In this document: piece by piece, positions 44,471-53,282 of the stretch | Layout: each line of letters starts with the position of its first letter | How positions within the stretch are numbered: position 1 is the stretch's first letter | NCBI GenBank assembly: GCA_947626415.1 | Contig: CANQSA010000008.1 | Location: forward strand, 1-64,000 | Direction: 5' to 3' | Length of the DNA stretch: 64,000 nucleotides | DNA from: an uncultured Lachnospiraceae bacterium | Lineage (GTDB): Bacteria; Bacillota; Clostridia; Lachnospirales; Lachnospiraceae | Program-made: the position numbers and the translations under genes | Notes under the pieces: model-generated | What the model saw: the letters and a program-made list of their open reading frames with translations, nothing else | Told to the model about the DNA's origin: nothing | The model's database searches: none

Positions 44471-46809
44471 AACATAATCTCCTCTGTCATTTTACTGGTA
44501 TAGCCCAGCTGGGCAAACCGGTTAATAACGATCTCCGCATCAGCGGGCTTTGTATTTGCCAGCAATACATACAGTCCGCCATCTTCCAATGTCCCCAGGT
44601 AGTCCGTCTGACGCAGCTTCGCGGTCAGAAGCGCAGCCGCATCACTGTACTGCTCCGGCTGTACAAAAAGCTGCAGCAGCGTACATTCTACCAGGTCCTT
44701 TCTCTTTGCGCTCATATAGGCGTGTACCAGGGATGTAAACGCATCGGTTTCCATAATACGGGTGCCTCCCCTATAGCGCTTATCCTCCAGCGCTTCCAGA
44801 TACCGGTTAGCGCGCAGGACCGCGTTCTGGATCAGATAGCTGACAACCACGAACAGGTTTGCCTGTCCCAGGGTCATGCTTTCCCACGGAATTCCCCATG
44901 CCATCACGATCATCTGCATCCCGCCGTTTTCAAAAATAGCGTTTGCCATCAGCGGGTACCGCTTATCCATGGTCCGGTTGATATATACCTTCTGACTCAT
45001 CAGCGTTTCATATACCTCGCCCATTTCCGTATATTTAATGGAATTCCCCAGTTCTCTGGCTCTGGCGGAAGTAGACGAAAACAGTCTGGCGTAATCCGCG
45101 TTGGATACCTGATAGATCGCCACATCCTCGCTCCCCAGCAGCTGAGAGAGGATCTCCGCCGCGTAGAACAGAACTTCCTCCGGCGTATACTGATCCAGCG
45201 TAGAGGTAATGTTATAGATCTTCCCTACGCTGTCGTTCTGATTTACGATCTGTACTTCCAGAGCATCTTTTACCCGCACATTACTCTTATTGATATCCCG
45301 GATATCATCCAGCTGCGCGTTCAGATACTCCGTACTCTCCTGCGACTCGCTCCGCATCTCCCGCAGCTGATCGCGCATATAGCCCACGACCAGACCCAGG
45401 ATAAACAACTGGGCGATCCATACATATGTATTATAATCCAGGAAAACTTCAAATCCCGAGCGGGTATACATCTGTCGGAAACAATAGCCCGCCACTGCCA
45501 GCACGGCAGAAAACGTAGCCTGCTGCTGACCGTATACAATGGCAAATAACAGCACATACAACAGATAAAAGTCCAGATTGCTGAAATATTCGCTTCCCAC
45601 CGCGCGGTTATTCAGCATAAAGAACGGAATAAAACAGATCAGATTCTCAACAAAAGGAACCAGAGCGCGGAGCAGCCAGCCGGACTTCTCCAGAAACCGC
45701 TTCCACCAGGGGATCAGCGATTTCTCTCCGGTCAGAAAAACTTCTTTATTTTTTACCATATGATTGGCCATCTTCTCTACGGTAGGCTCAATCTGATTGA
45801 AGATTTTGACGCCAAATTCACTGTCATACAGCTGATTGGACAGGATACAGCGGGAATTGCCGCTTTCCTGCAGGCGCACGATCCGGATCCCGCCGTTTTT
45901 CTCCTGCTCGGCGTTGATATTTTCTTCCTCGCCGGACTGCGCGTCCGCAGCTGCAAGTTCACCGTTTTCAGATTCCGGCTGATCTTCTCCGGCATTCTCC
46001 GCCTTTGCCTTTCGGGCGGCCTTTTTCTTATCCTTATCCATCCGTTCTTCCGCAGCCGTCATGTACTTTCTCACAAGCTGCGCCAGTTCCAGTTCATTGA
46101 TCTCCTCCGAAGAGGAAAGATGATACAGGAACTGATTGTGTTTCTCGCAGACCAGGACGCGGTAGATAAATTCAATCGCGTCCGCTTCATACAGCAGTGA
46201 GAACCGATTGCCGGCATGGATAGAAATGGTGTCGGACTCCAGCGCTTCCATACACATGGAGGCGCAGATATTATTGATATTCTTTCTTTCCATCGGAATA
46301 CTGTAATAGTGATCCAGACGCAGTACCACAATATCCAGATTCCTGGTCCTGCGATAAATATCGCACATTTCCTCCGCCTGGGCCAGCGCCATGGCGCGGA
46401 ATCCCACCGCAGAGGTCTCTTCCTCTTCTGTTATATTGTTCGGGTGATTGTTGGAAAAAACTTCCTGAGAAGATAAAAACAGAAATCTGCCTTCACTGGT
46501 CACGGAATGCGCCATCAGCAGATTCATCAGGCTGGAAGAAAACCGTACGGATTCCCGCCGTTCGTCCTGCCACTGAAAAATCGGGTCGTGGATCCCCAGA
46601 AATATAGTCATATCCGGATTCACGCTGTCAAATACATCGCTTAAGCAATCGCTGTCGTACGGAAAGTCATAGCGTTCAAATACTTTCCCATACCACTGGC
46701 TCTTATACCGGTCGCCCGTCAGCAGATAGATCCGATGTCCCTCTTTATTTAACTTGATGATCATCTGGTTCATGAGCGAGCATGAACCGCCAACCAATAA
46801 AATATTCAT
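44467..46809 (-). CDS. pelD: PelD fused to an N-terminal epimerase-like domain
   Basis: 780 residues from the ATG at 46809 (AGGAG upstream). Residues 1-270 form an NAD-dependent epimerase-like Rossmann domain (MNILLVGGSCSLMNQMII, FLFLSSQEVFSNN), but the catalytic Tyr-x-x-x-Lys is replaced (VGFRAMALAQAEE), so it is probably inactive or regulatory. A charged Lys/Glu-rich linker follows, then four membrane helices (about 385-510), a GAF-type segment, and a degenerate GGDEF domain. The latter keeps RxxD as RQTD (733-736), exactly five residues before EDGGL, where GGDEF would be. In PelD that motif binds cyclic di-GMP. Therefore it should respond to c-di-GMP. Similar epimerase-PelD pairing (PelX) is known as separate genes elsewhere. 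Confidence 0.9.
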   Translation of the reverse strand: MNILLVGGSCSLMNQMIIKLNKEGHRIYLLTGDRYKSQWYGKVFERYDFPYDSDCLSDVFDSVNPDMTIFLGIHDPIFQWQDERRESVRFSSSLMNLLMAHSVTSEGRFLFLSSQEVFSNNHPNNITEEEETSAVGFRAMALAQAEEMCDIYRRTRNLDIVVLRLDHYYSIPMERKNINNICASMCMEALESDTISIHAGNRFSLLYEADAIEFIYRVLVCEKHNQFLYHLSSSEEINELELAQLVRKYMTAAEERMDKDKKKAARKAKAENAGEDQPESENGELAAADAQSGEEENINAEQEKNGGIRIVRLQESGNSRCILSNQLYDSEFGVKIFNQIEPTVEKMANHMVKNKEVFLTGEKSLIPWWKRFLEKSGWLLRALVPFVENLICFIPFFMLNNRAVGSEYFSNLDFYLLYVLLFAIVYGQQQATFSAVLAVAGYCFRQMYTRSGFEVFLDYNTYVWIAQLFILGLVVGYMRDQLREMRSESQESTEYLNAQLDDIRDINKSNVRVKDALEVQIVNQNDSVGKIYNITSTLDQYTPEEVLFYAAEILSQLLGSEDVAIYQVSNADYARLFSSTSARARELGNSIKYTEMGEVYETLMSQKVYINRTMDKRYPLMANAIFENGGMQMIVMAWGIPWESMTLGQANLFVVVSYLIQNAVLRANRYLEALEDKRYRGGTRIMETDAFTSLVHAYMSAKRKDLVECTLLQLFVQPEQYSDAAALLTAKLRQTDYLGTLEDGGLYVLLANTKPADAEIVINRFAQLGYTSKMTEEIML

Positions 46810-46822
46810 AATCCGCCTTCTC

Positions 46823-47089
46823 CTAAATAATCCCCTGCGCCCGCAGCTGCGAAATAAACTGTTTGACATCCGCCAGCGCCTCATGGCAGGGGATCTCATA
46901 TACCGTGTGCAGTTCCTCCGCAATCTGCTTCGTCTTCCAGCCTTCGCTTATCCTGTTCCAGATCCGTACGCCCACTGCGTTCATTAAAACGGGTTTCCGG
47001 TATGGGCAGCCTGACTGCTCCATATCCAACAGCCAGTACATCCCTGCTGCCTGCCGCAGCTGATATCGTTTCTGTTTCTGCTCCTGCAT
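46823..47089 (-). CDS. stand-alone PqqD-like protein at the head of the pel operon
   Basis: 88 residues: YQLRQAAGMYWLLDMEQSG, then the PqqD core LMNAVGVRIWNRISEGWKTK and QIAEELHTVYE, and the end HEALADVKQFISQL. The order and size match PqqD and RiPP recognition elements. It lies 13 bases before the pelD start and so is probably translated from the same mRNA. A peptide-binding protein at the front of a polysaccharide operon is unusual and points to the small leader-bearing proteins as partners. Confidence 0.85.
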   Translation of the reverse strand: MQEQKQKRYQLRQAAGMYWLLDMEQSGCPYRKPVLMNAVGVRIWNRISEGWKTKQIAEELHTVYEIPCHEALADVKQFISQLRAQGII

Positions 47090-47151
47090 ATTCTGATAAC
47101 CCCCGCTTGCTCGATCATGCTGAATTCCATAATAACATTATCCGTCAAAAA

Positions 47152-47179
47152 ATTCTATGTTTTTTTACATTTTTCACAA
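47152..47179 (-). promoter_or_regulatory. possible pel operon promoter
   Basis: Minus-strand TTGTGA (47174-47179), 16-base spacer, TAGAAT (47152-47157), about 63 bases before the PqqD-like start. No hairpin terminator is seen after the upstream GGDEF gene, so read-through from that gene is also possible. Confidence 0.4.
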
Positions 47180-47204
47180 TGTTTTTTATCTTTTTCATAA
47201 ATGC

Positions 47205-49121
47205 TTACTGTTGGATTGAAGCATAATAGGTATAGCGGTCTCTGCCCGATTCCTTGGAAGCATACAGCGCCTCGTCCGCCTGATCCACCAGTTTCTTTAA
47301 GTCATATCCGCTGATCCCCGCCGTCGTAACGCCGATGCTCGCTGAGATTCCCGCCTTTTTATTGCCGTCCGTATATGTAATATGCAGCTTTTCATGTAGG
47401 AGCTGTAAAGTCTGTTCCAGCAGGACAACATTGATATCCTTTACCAGGATGCAAAATTCATCGCCGCCGAATCTGGAAACCAGATCCTCTTCATGGAATA
47501 CCGATTTCAGCACCGCGGCCGTATCCCGCAGCGCCCGGTCTCCGATCATATGCCCTAACGTATCGTTCAGCTGTTTAAAATGATCCACATCCACGAAAAT
47601 CATAGCGCAGTCTTCCACGCCGCACTTTTCCAGATATTGCTCGGCCTCCTGATAGAAAAAGGCTTTATTCATCAGTCCGGTCAACACATCCCGCCTGGAC
47701 TTTTCTTCCAGATTCTGCTGTTCGTCATGTTCTTTATTGACATCCCGGATCAGACCCAGTATCTGCTGTAAGTTGCCTTTTGAATCCAGAACCACAAACT
47801 GCCGGATATCGCACCAGAGGTAGGACTGATCCGCGCACATGATCCGAACTACTATCTTACAGTCTTTTTTATCCGCAAACGACTTCTGCAGCGTCTGGGT
47901 AAAATATTCTTTATCCTCCGGATGAATCCGGCACTGTTCCAAAACCGATTCCCACTCGACAGGCTTATACTGTCTCGCCAGATCCCAACCGAACTTCTCC
48001 TTAAACAGAGCTGAGGTAACGATCTCCCCTTTCTGCACATCAATCTCATATACGATCTGTTCCGATTTCTCAATCAGCAGTCTGTGCCTCTCTTCTCCCT
48101 GCCTTACCAGTTCCAGGCCCTTATTCCGAACCTGCAGCCGGAGCATAATGACCGCCATAACCACGATCAATCCCAGAGTTCCCAGGAGGATGATCACCCA
48201 TAGACGATATCGGTCAAACAGATCGCCCAGCGTCAGCTGATACCGGTTCAGCATCGTCTCGTCAATGATAATAAATCCTCGCTGCGTATCGGAAACAGCC
48301 ATGATCCCTTTGTTCAGCACCCGCATCAGCAGCGCATTGGTCAGTTCCGTATTGCTTGAACCGTCCACATTCTTTTTTAACATCGGAGACATACAGTAAC
48401 GATCCCCGATATCCGCCATCGCCGCGATCTGCAGATCATCGTATTTCGGCCGGCTCAGGATCCGATCCACCGTATACTGATTGCTGATCACCGCATCCAC
48501 TTTCCGGTCAGACAGTGCGTCCATCACTTCTTCCGGAGAATTATATAAGGTCACGGAGCTGTTGGGATATGCATCCTTGATCACCCGCTCCATCGTCTCC
48601 GAACCGGACGCGATTCCGATTCGAACCTTCGCTTTTGGTTCAAATGTATCATTTTTTCGGCAGACAATGATCGTCTTTGCTTCAAAATAAGGTACCGTCA
48701 GGTCAAGTCCCTGCGCACGCGCATTGACCGGATTCGATTCAATCCCGGCAATCAGATCAATATCCAGATCCCGCAGCGTCTGATAGGATATCTCCCCCTG
48801 TGGGATTTCTTTATAAACAAACTGCAGTCCCGTTTTCTCCGATACCAGATCCAGGATCCGCTTGGAAATGCCTCCCATCTCTCCGGTCTCTTCATTCAGA
48901 TAAAAAATAGGGTTGGCGTTCATGGGACACCCCACGGTCAAAGGCCGCAGGTTGGTAACATATGTCCTTTCCTCCGGCGTCAGAATATCTTTTTCCGGAA
49001 TCGTATCATCCGAAGCCGCTCCGGCCTGTCCGTAAACCCTTCCCGCACACAGAAAGCCCAAAACCAAAAAAATGACGCATAAGCACAGCAGCTTATATCG
49101 TTTTCCCAATACCTTCTCCAT
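47205..49121 (-). CDS. solute-binding/PAS/GGDEF sensor diguanylate cyclase
   Basis: 638 residues. A signal sequence (LCLCVIFLVLGFLCAGRVYG) is followed by an SBP_bac_3-type ligand-binding domain (about 45-280: LTVGCPMNANPIFYLNEETG, LDLTVPYFEAKTIIVCRKND), one membrane helix (WVIILLGTLGLIVVMAVIML), a PAS-like segment, then GGDEF (RDVLTGLMNKAFFYQEAEQY, VDVDHFKQLNDTLGHMIGDR, SRFGGDEFCILV). The GGDEF site is intact; no RxxD I-site precedes it (HEED stands there). It probably makes cyclic di-GMP when it binds an outside solute, right at the pel-type operon. Confidence 0.92.
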   Translation of the reverse strand: MEKVLGKRYKLLCLCVIFLVLGFLCAGRVYGQAGAASDDTIPEKDILTPEERTYVTNLRPLTVGCPMNANPIFYLNEETGEMGGISKRILDLVSEKTGLQFVYKEIPQGEISYQTLRDLDIDLIAGIESNPVNARAQGLDLTVPYFEAKTIIVCRKNDTFEPKAKVRIGIASGSETMERVIKDAYPNSSVTLYNSPEEVMDALSDRKVDAVISNQYTVDRILSRPKYDDLQIAAMADIGDRYCMSPMLKKNVDGSSNTELTNALLMRVLNKGIMAVSDTQRGFIIIDETMLNRYQLTLGDLFDRYRLWVIILLGTLGLIVVMAVIMLRLQVRNKGLELVRQGEERHRLLIEKSEQIVYEIDVQKGEIVTSALFKEKFGWDLARQYKPVEWESVLEQCRIHPEDKEYFTQTLQKSFADKKDCKIVVRIMCADQSYLWCDIRQFVVLDSKGNLQQILGLIRDVNKEHDEQQNLEEKSRRDVLTGLMNKAFFYQEAEQYLEKCGVEDCAMIFVDVDHFKQLNDTLGHMIGDRALRDTAAVLKSVFHEEDLVSRFGGDEFCILVKDINVVLLEQTLQLLHEKLHITYTDGNKKAGISASIGVTTAGISGYDLKKLVDQADEALYASKESGRDRYTYYASIQQ

Positions 49122-49153
49122 TCTCTGTTTCTCCAGATTCCATATGATGTATC

Positions 49154-49182
49154 ATTATAGCAGATTTTTGTGTATTTGAACA
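49154..49182 (-). promoter_or_regulatory. promoter of the SBP-PAS-GGDEF gene
   Basis: Minus-strand TGTTCA (49177-49182), 17-base spacer, TATAAT (49154-49159), about 33 bases before the start. Confidence 0.45.
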
Positions 49183-49224
49183 GAAAAATCACAGAAGTTT
49201 TTTATAAATTGTGCATTTATTGGC

Positions 49225-49253
49225 TTGCAATTGCTTATTCTTTCACATATAAT
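49225..49253 (+). promoter_or_regulatory. promoter of the EAL gene
   Basis: TTGCAA (49225-49230), 17-base spacer, TATAAT (49248-49253), about 60 bases before the ATG. The two divergent c-di-GMP genes therefore have separate promoters in a gap of 193 bases. Confidence 0.7.
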
Positions 49254-49314
49254 GCTCTGTGTATCTTTGGAACATACGAATTTATACAGTGACTTGCAGA
49301 AATGAGGCTATTTT

Positions 49315-50985
49315 ATGAACCGGGATTTTCAGAATATCACAACCGAACAATTATGTGAAATCATTGACCTGATCCATCCCTGCATGGATGACCATCTGTA
49401 TGTCTATGATTTTGTCAATGACTTTTATTATATCTCTCCGACTGCGGAAGAACGGTTCGCGCTTCCGGGCAATGCGTTTCACAATGTCGCCCGGAATCTG
49501 GCGCAGGTCGTCTATCCGGAAGATCTGCCGGCGCTGCAGGAAGATATCCGCGCGCTGCTGGCGCAGGAAAAAACCGAGCACAACATGCAGTACCGGTGGC
49601 GGGCGTTAGACGGCCAGCCGATCTGGATCAACTGCCGCGGCCATGTAGTCAGCCGCGATGGGCAGGCGCAGTATATGGTAGGCTGCATCAATGAGATCGG
49701 CAAACGGCAGAAGGCGGACAATGTCAGCGGTCTGCTGGGCCAGTCCAGCTTACAGTACTTTATGGAAGAGCTTCCGGTGCTGTCTCCCAACAGTTATCTG
49801 ATCCGTCTGGGTCTTGATAAATTTAAGGATATTAACGAGCGGATGGGAATTGAATACGGCGATATGATTCTTCGGAAGACGGCGGAATGCATTGCCGGCT
49901 GTATGCTGCCCGGACAGCAGCTGTATCGGATCGTATCCGATGAATTTATGATCGTAGATATGATCGGCAGCGGCAAAAAGGATTCCATTTCCCTGTACCG
50001 GGACATCCGCCGCACGATCGACCGCTTTATCTCTGAGAATTCCTATGAAGCTATTTATACGGTTTCCAGCGGGATCCTACAATTTCAGGATATTGAAGAC
50101 TTGTCATTTCCGAATATTATGAAGCTGTCTGAATTCGCGCTGAGCCAGGCGAAACAGGCAGGGCGGAACACCTGCTATGTATTCCGGCAGACAGACTATG
50201 AGAAATTTCTGCGGACCGAAAGTCTGACGCGGGAGCTGCGGCAGGCTGTCTCCCACAATTTTGAAGGCTTTATGGCTTATTATCAGCCGCTGTTCAGTGC
50301 GGGAACCGATAAGCTGTACGGGGCAGAATCTCTGATGCGCTTTCGCTCCGAGCAGTTCGGTATGGTATCTCCGGCAGAATTTATCCCGATTTTGGAAGAA
50401 ACAGGATTGATCGTTCCCGCCGGACGCTGGATGACTGAACAGGCGCTGACGGCATGTAAAAATATCCGGCAGTGGGTTCCGGAGTTCCGGGTGAGCATCA
50501 ATGTATCTTATGTCCAGATCATGAAGACCGATCTGCTCGACGAACTGACTTCCGCGATCCTCCGGCATGAACTGGATCCTTCCGCCGTGATCATCGAACT
50601 GACGGAAAGCGGTCTGTTGGAATCCGATCTGCGCTTTACCCGGTTCTGGGCGAAATTAAAGGAATTTGGCATCCTGCTGGCCCTGGACGATTTCGGCACC
50701 GGCTACTCCAACTTCCACTACTTAAACGACCTGCGGCCTGATATCATTAAGATCGACCGTTCCTTCACAGCCAAAGCGCTGGAAAGCGAATATGAATACA
50801 ATCTGCTGTCCCTGATGAGCAGACTGGTGCACGATCTGAATCTGAAATTCTGTACAGAAGGCATAGAGACCGCGCAGGAACGCTCCCGGATCCAGAAACT
50901 GTTTCCGGACTATTACCAGGGCTTTTACTTCGGCAAACCCTGCTGCTATGAGGATTTCCTGAAGCAGTTCGTAACTGCGGCTTAA
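49315..50985 (+). CDS. PAS-GGDEF(degenerate)-EAL cyclic-di-GMP phosphodiesterase
   Basis: 556 residues. A PAS-like N-terminus (YVYDFVNDFYYISPTAEERF), a GGDEF-derived domain in which the signature is IVSDEFMIVD (SDEF, so not a cyclase), and an EAL domain with catalytic residues kept: LYGAESLMRF (ESL for EAL), NVSYVQI, ELTESGLLE, LDDFGTGYSNFHYL, IKIDRSF and EGIETAQE. It should break down cyclic di-GMP. It is divergent from the GGDEF gene beside the pel operon, so it is a local antagonist. Confidence 0.9.
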   Translation: MNRDFQNITTEQLCEIIDLIHPCMDDHLYVYDFVNDFYYISPTAEERFALPGNAFHNVARNLAQVVYPEDLPALQEDIRALLAQEKTEHNMQYRWRALDGQPIWINCRGHVVSRDGQAQYMVGCINEIGKRQKADNVSGLLGQSSLQYFMEELPVLSPNSYLIRLGLDKFKDINERMGIEYGDMILRKTAECIAGCMLPGQQLYRIVSDEFMIVDMIGSGKKDSISLYRDIRRTIDRFISENSYEAIYTVSSGILQFQDIEDLSFPNIMKLSEFALSQAKQAGRNTCYVFRQTDYEKFLRTESLTRELRQAVSHNFEGFMAYYQPLFSAGTDKLYGAESLMRFRSEQFGMVSPAEFIPILEETGLIVPAGRWMTEQALTACKNIRQWVPEFRVSINVSYVQIMKTDLLDELTSAILRHELDPSAVIIELTESGLLESDLRFTRFWAKLKEFGILLALDDFGTGYSNFHYLNDLRPDIIKIDRSFTAKALESEYEYNLLSLMSRLVHDLNLKFCTEGIETAQERSRIQKLFPDYYQGFYFGKPCCYEDFLKQFVTAA

Positions 50986-51025
50986 ATCCCGCAGCCCGAT
51001 GTATCTTTGAGATTGAACGAAATAA

Positions 51026-51064
51026 GGCGTCGGCTTCTGTGCCGGCACCTTGTTTTATTTGCTT
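51026..51064 (+). terminator. terminator after the EAL gene
   Basis: Stem GGCGTCGGC (51026-51034)/GCCGGCACC (51041-51049), with one mismatch and one wobble, then TTGTTTTATTTG. It ends the EAL gene before the convergent folD. Confidence 0.7.
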
Positions 51065-51099
51065 TATTTTTATTCGCTTTATCTCTACTTCCTTTACTT

Positions 51100-51936
51100 T
51101 TACCGGATAGCAGACATACAGTTCTCCATCAGCATCGCAATCGTCATCGGACCTACGCCGCCCGGAACCGGCGTAATATAGGACGCTTTCGGTTCCACAC
51201 TGGCATAATCCACATCACCGCACAGTTTCCCGTTTTCCATTCGGTGGATGCCCACGTCAATGACAACAGCCCCGTCCTTTACATAATCGGCGTCAATCGC
51301 TTTTGGCCTACCCATTGCCACGATCAGGATATCCGCCTGTCTGGTCATTTCTTTTAAGTTCTGTGTCCTGGAATGACAGATCGTCACGGTAGCATTCTCC
51401 CGAAGCATTAAGGCTGCCGCCGGTTTACCCACAATATTGCTTCTTCCGATCACAACGCAGTGTTTTCCGGCAATGGAAATCCCGCTGCGCTTCAACAACT
51501 GGATTATGCCGGCAGGCGTACAGGATACAAAGCCTTTGCCGCCGGTATTCAGCGCGCCTACATTCTTCTCATGGAATCCATCCACGTCCTTTTCAGGACT
51601 GATCGTCTGGATCACCTTGAATTCGTCGATCTGCGCCGGCAGCGGCAGCTGTACCAGGATTCCGTTTACCGCCGGATTCCCATTCAGATCCCGGATCAGA
51701 GAAAGCAGTTCTTCCTCCGAAACCTTCTCCTCCAGTTCATAAGAAAGCGATTCGATCCCGATATAGGCGCATGCCTTCTTCTTATTGTTCACATAAACGC
51801 TGGAAGCCGGATCCTTTCCCACCTGGATCACCGCCAGGCAGGCTGTCTTCCCCGCTTCCTTCAAGCGCGCCGCTTCTTCCTTCAGTTCATCCTTGATCTG
51901 CTGGGAAATCAATTTCCCGTCAATGATATGTGCCAT
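51100..51936 (-). CDS. folD: methylenetetrahydrofolate dehydrogenase/cyclohydrolase
   Basis: 278 residues from the ATG at 51936 (GGAG six bases upstream; ATG 51948 also possible). It interconverts 5,10-methylene-, methenyl- and formyl-tetrahydrofolate. Motifs: VGKDPASSVYVNNKKKACAYIGI, GILVQLPLPAQID, PEKDVDGFHEKNVG, VVIGRSNIVGKPAAALML and TPVPGGVGPMT. The gene follows glyA by 18 bases, so both are one operon for one-carbon metabolism. Confidence 0.95.
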   Translation of the reverse strand: MAHIIDGKLISQQIKDELKEEAARLKEAGKTACLAVIQVGKDPASSVYVNNKKKACAYIGIESLSYELEEKVSEEELLSLIRDLNGNPAVNGILVQLPLPAQIDEFKVIQTISPEKDVDGFHEKNVGALNTGGKGFVSCTPAGIIQLLKRSGISIAGKHCVVIGRSNIVGKPAAALMLRENATVTICHSRTQNLKEMTRQADILIVAMGRPKAIDADYVKDGAVVIDVGIHRMENGKLCGDVDYASVEPKASYITPVPGGVGPMTIAMLMENCMSAIR

Positions 51937-51954
51937 ATCGATCTCCATTCTGCC

Positions 51955-53202
51955 TTACGCATAAAGCGGATATTTCTCGCATAACGCCGCAACCGCGCTT
52001 CGTACCTCGTCCGCCTTTTCCTCATATTCAAACGCCGTCATTCGGATCAGGGAAGCGATCTCCTCCATTTCCGCAGCGCCCATTCCTCTTGTGGTAACCG
52101 CAGGGGTTCCGATCCGCACGCCGGATGTCACGAACGGGCTTCTCGGCTCGTTGGGCACCGTATTCTTGTTTAATGTGATATTTACACTGTCGCAGCGGTT
52201 CTGCAGTTCCTTGCCGGTAATCTCAGTATCCCGCAGATCTACCAGCATCAGGTGATTATCCGTGCCGCCGGTCAGAATCCGGAATCCGTTCGCGATCAGC
52301 GCCTTGCTTAACGCCTGCGCGTTATCAACCACTTTCTGCGCGTAGGTCTTAAACTCCGGCTTCAGCGCTTCTCCGAAGCAGACTGCCTTCGCCGCGATCA
52401 CATGCATCAGCGGACCGCCCTGAATACCCGGAAAAATCGCCTTGTTGAAATTATATTTGCCGGCTGCTTCCGCATTGGCAAGGATCAGGCCGCCTCTGGG
52501 ACCGCGCAGCGTCTTATGCGTCGTAGTCGTAACCACATCCGCATACGGGAACGGCGACGGATGTACGCCTGCCGCAACCAGTCCGGCAATATGCGCCATG
52601 TCTACCATCAGTACCGCTCCTACCTCATCGCAGACCTCACGGAATTTCTTAAAATCAATCGTCCGCGCATAAGCGCTGGCGCCGGCTATGATCATCTTCG
52701 GATGTACTTTTTTCGCGGTTTCCCGCATCGCCTCATAATCGATAAATCCTTCGTCGTCAACGCCGTAAGGTACAATATTAAAATATTTACCGGAAATATT
52801 CACCGGACTCCCGTGGCTCAGATGTCCGCCGTGATCCAGGTTCATACCCATCACGGTATCGCCCGGCTCCAGAACGGCAAAAAATACCGCCAGATTCGCC
52901 TGTGCGCCGGAGTGCGGCTGTACATTGGCATAATCGCAGCCAAACAGCTTACATGCCCGGTCAATGGCAATCTGCTCCACAATATCCACCTTCTCGCAGC
53001 CGCCGTAGTACCGCTTTCCCGGATATCCCTCCGCATATTTATTAGTCAGCACGCTGCCCATCGCCAGCATGACTTCCTTGCTTACAATATTCTCACTCGC
53101 GATCAGCTCGATCGTACTGCGCTGTCTCTTACATTCCGCCTGCAGGGCCGCGCCCACCTCCGGGTCGAGATTCGCTACCTGCGCCATCATTTCATCTACC
53201 AT
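51955..53202 (-). CDS. glyA: serine hydroxymethyltransferase
   Basis: 415 residues. It converts serine and tetrahydrofolate to glycine and methylene-tetrahydrofolate. The PLP lysine is in [16 protein letters not shown], and [30 protein letters not shown] and [10 protein letters not shown] are typical. AGGAGAAAG stands upstream of the ATG. It shares a promoter with folD. Confidence 0.96.
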   Translation of the reverse strand: MVDEMMAQVANLDPEVGAALQAECKRQRSTIELIASENIVSKEVMLAMGSVLTNKYAEGYPGKRYYGGCEKVDIVEQIAIDRACKLFGCDYANVQPHSGAQANLAVFFAVLEPGDTVMGMNLDHGGHLSHGSPVNISGKYFNIVPYGVDDEGFIDYEAMRETAKKVHPKMIIAGASAYARTIDFKKFREVCDEVGAVLMVDMAHIAGLVAAGVHPSPFPYADVVTTTTHKTLRGPRGGLILANAEAAGKYNFNKAIFPGIQGGPLMHVIAAKAVCFGEALKPEFKTYAQKVVDNAQALSKALIANGFRILTGGTDNHLMLVDLRDTEITGKELQNRCDSVNITLNKNTVPNEPRSPFVTSGVRIGTPAVTTRGMGAAEMEEIASLIRMTAFEYEEKADEVRSAVAALCEKYPLYA

Positions 53203-53238
53203 ATCTTTCTCCTATCCGAATTTCTACAATGATGTTTA

Positions 53239-53267
53239 ATTATAGACAACTCCCTGACGGTTGTCAA
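53239..53267 (-). promoter_or_regulatory. consensus promoter of glyA-folD with an internal palindrome
   Basis: Minus-strand TTGACA (53262-53267), exact 17-base spacer, TATAAT (53239-53244), 37 bases before the glyA start. The spacer and -35 carry an inverted repeat GACAAC (53245-53250)/GTTGTC (53260-53265), which could be an operator. No riboswitch fits between promoter and gene. Confidence 0.8.
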
Positions 53268-53282
53268 TTTAATTTGGAAAAT

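Noticed and set aside
52402..53232. 276-codon plus-strand frame over glyA
   Set aside because: Antisense to a fully conserved glyA; shadow frame.
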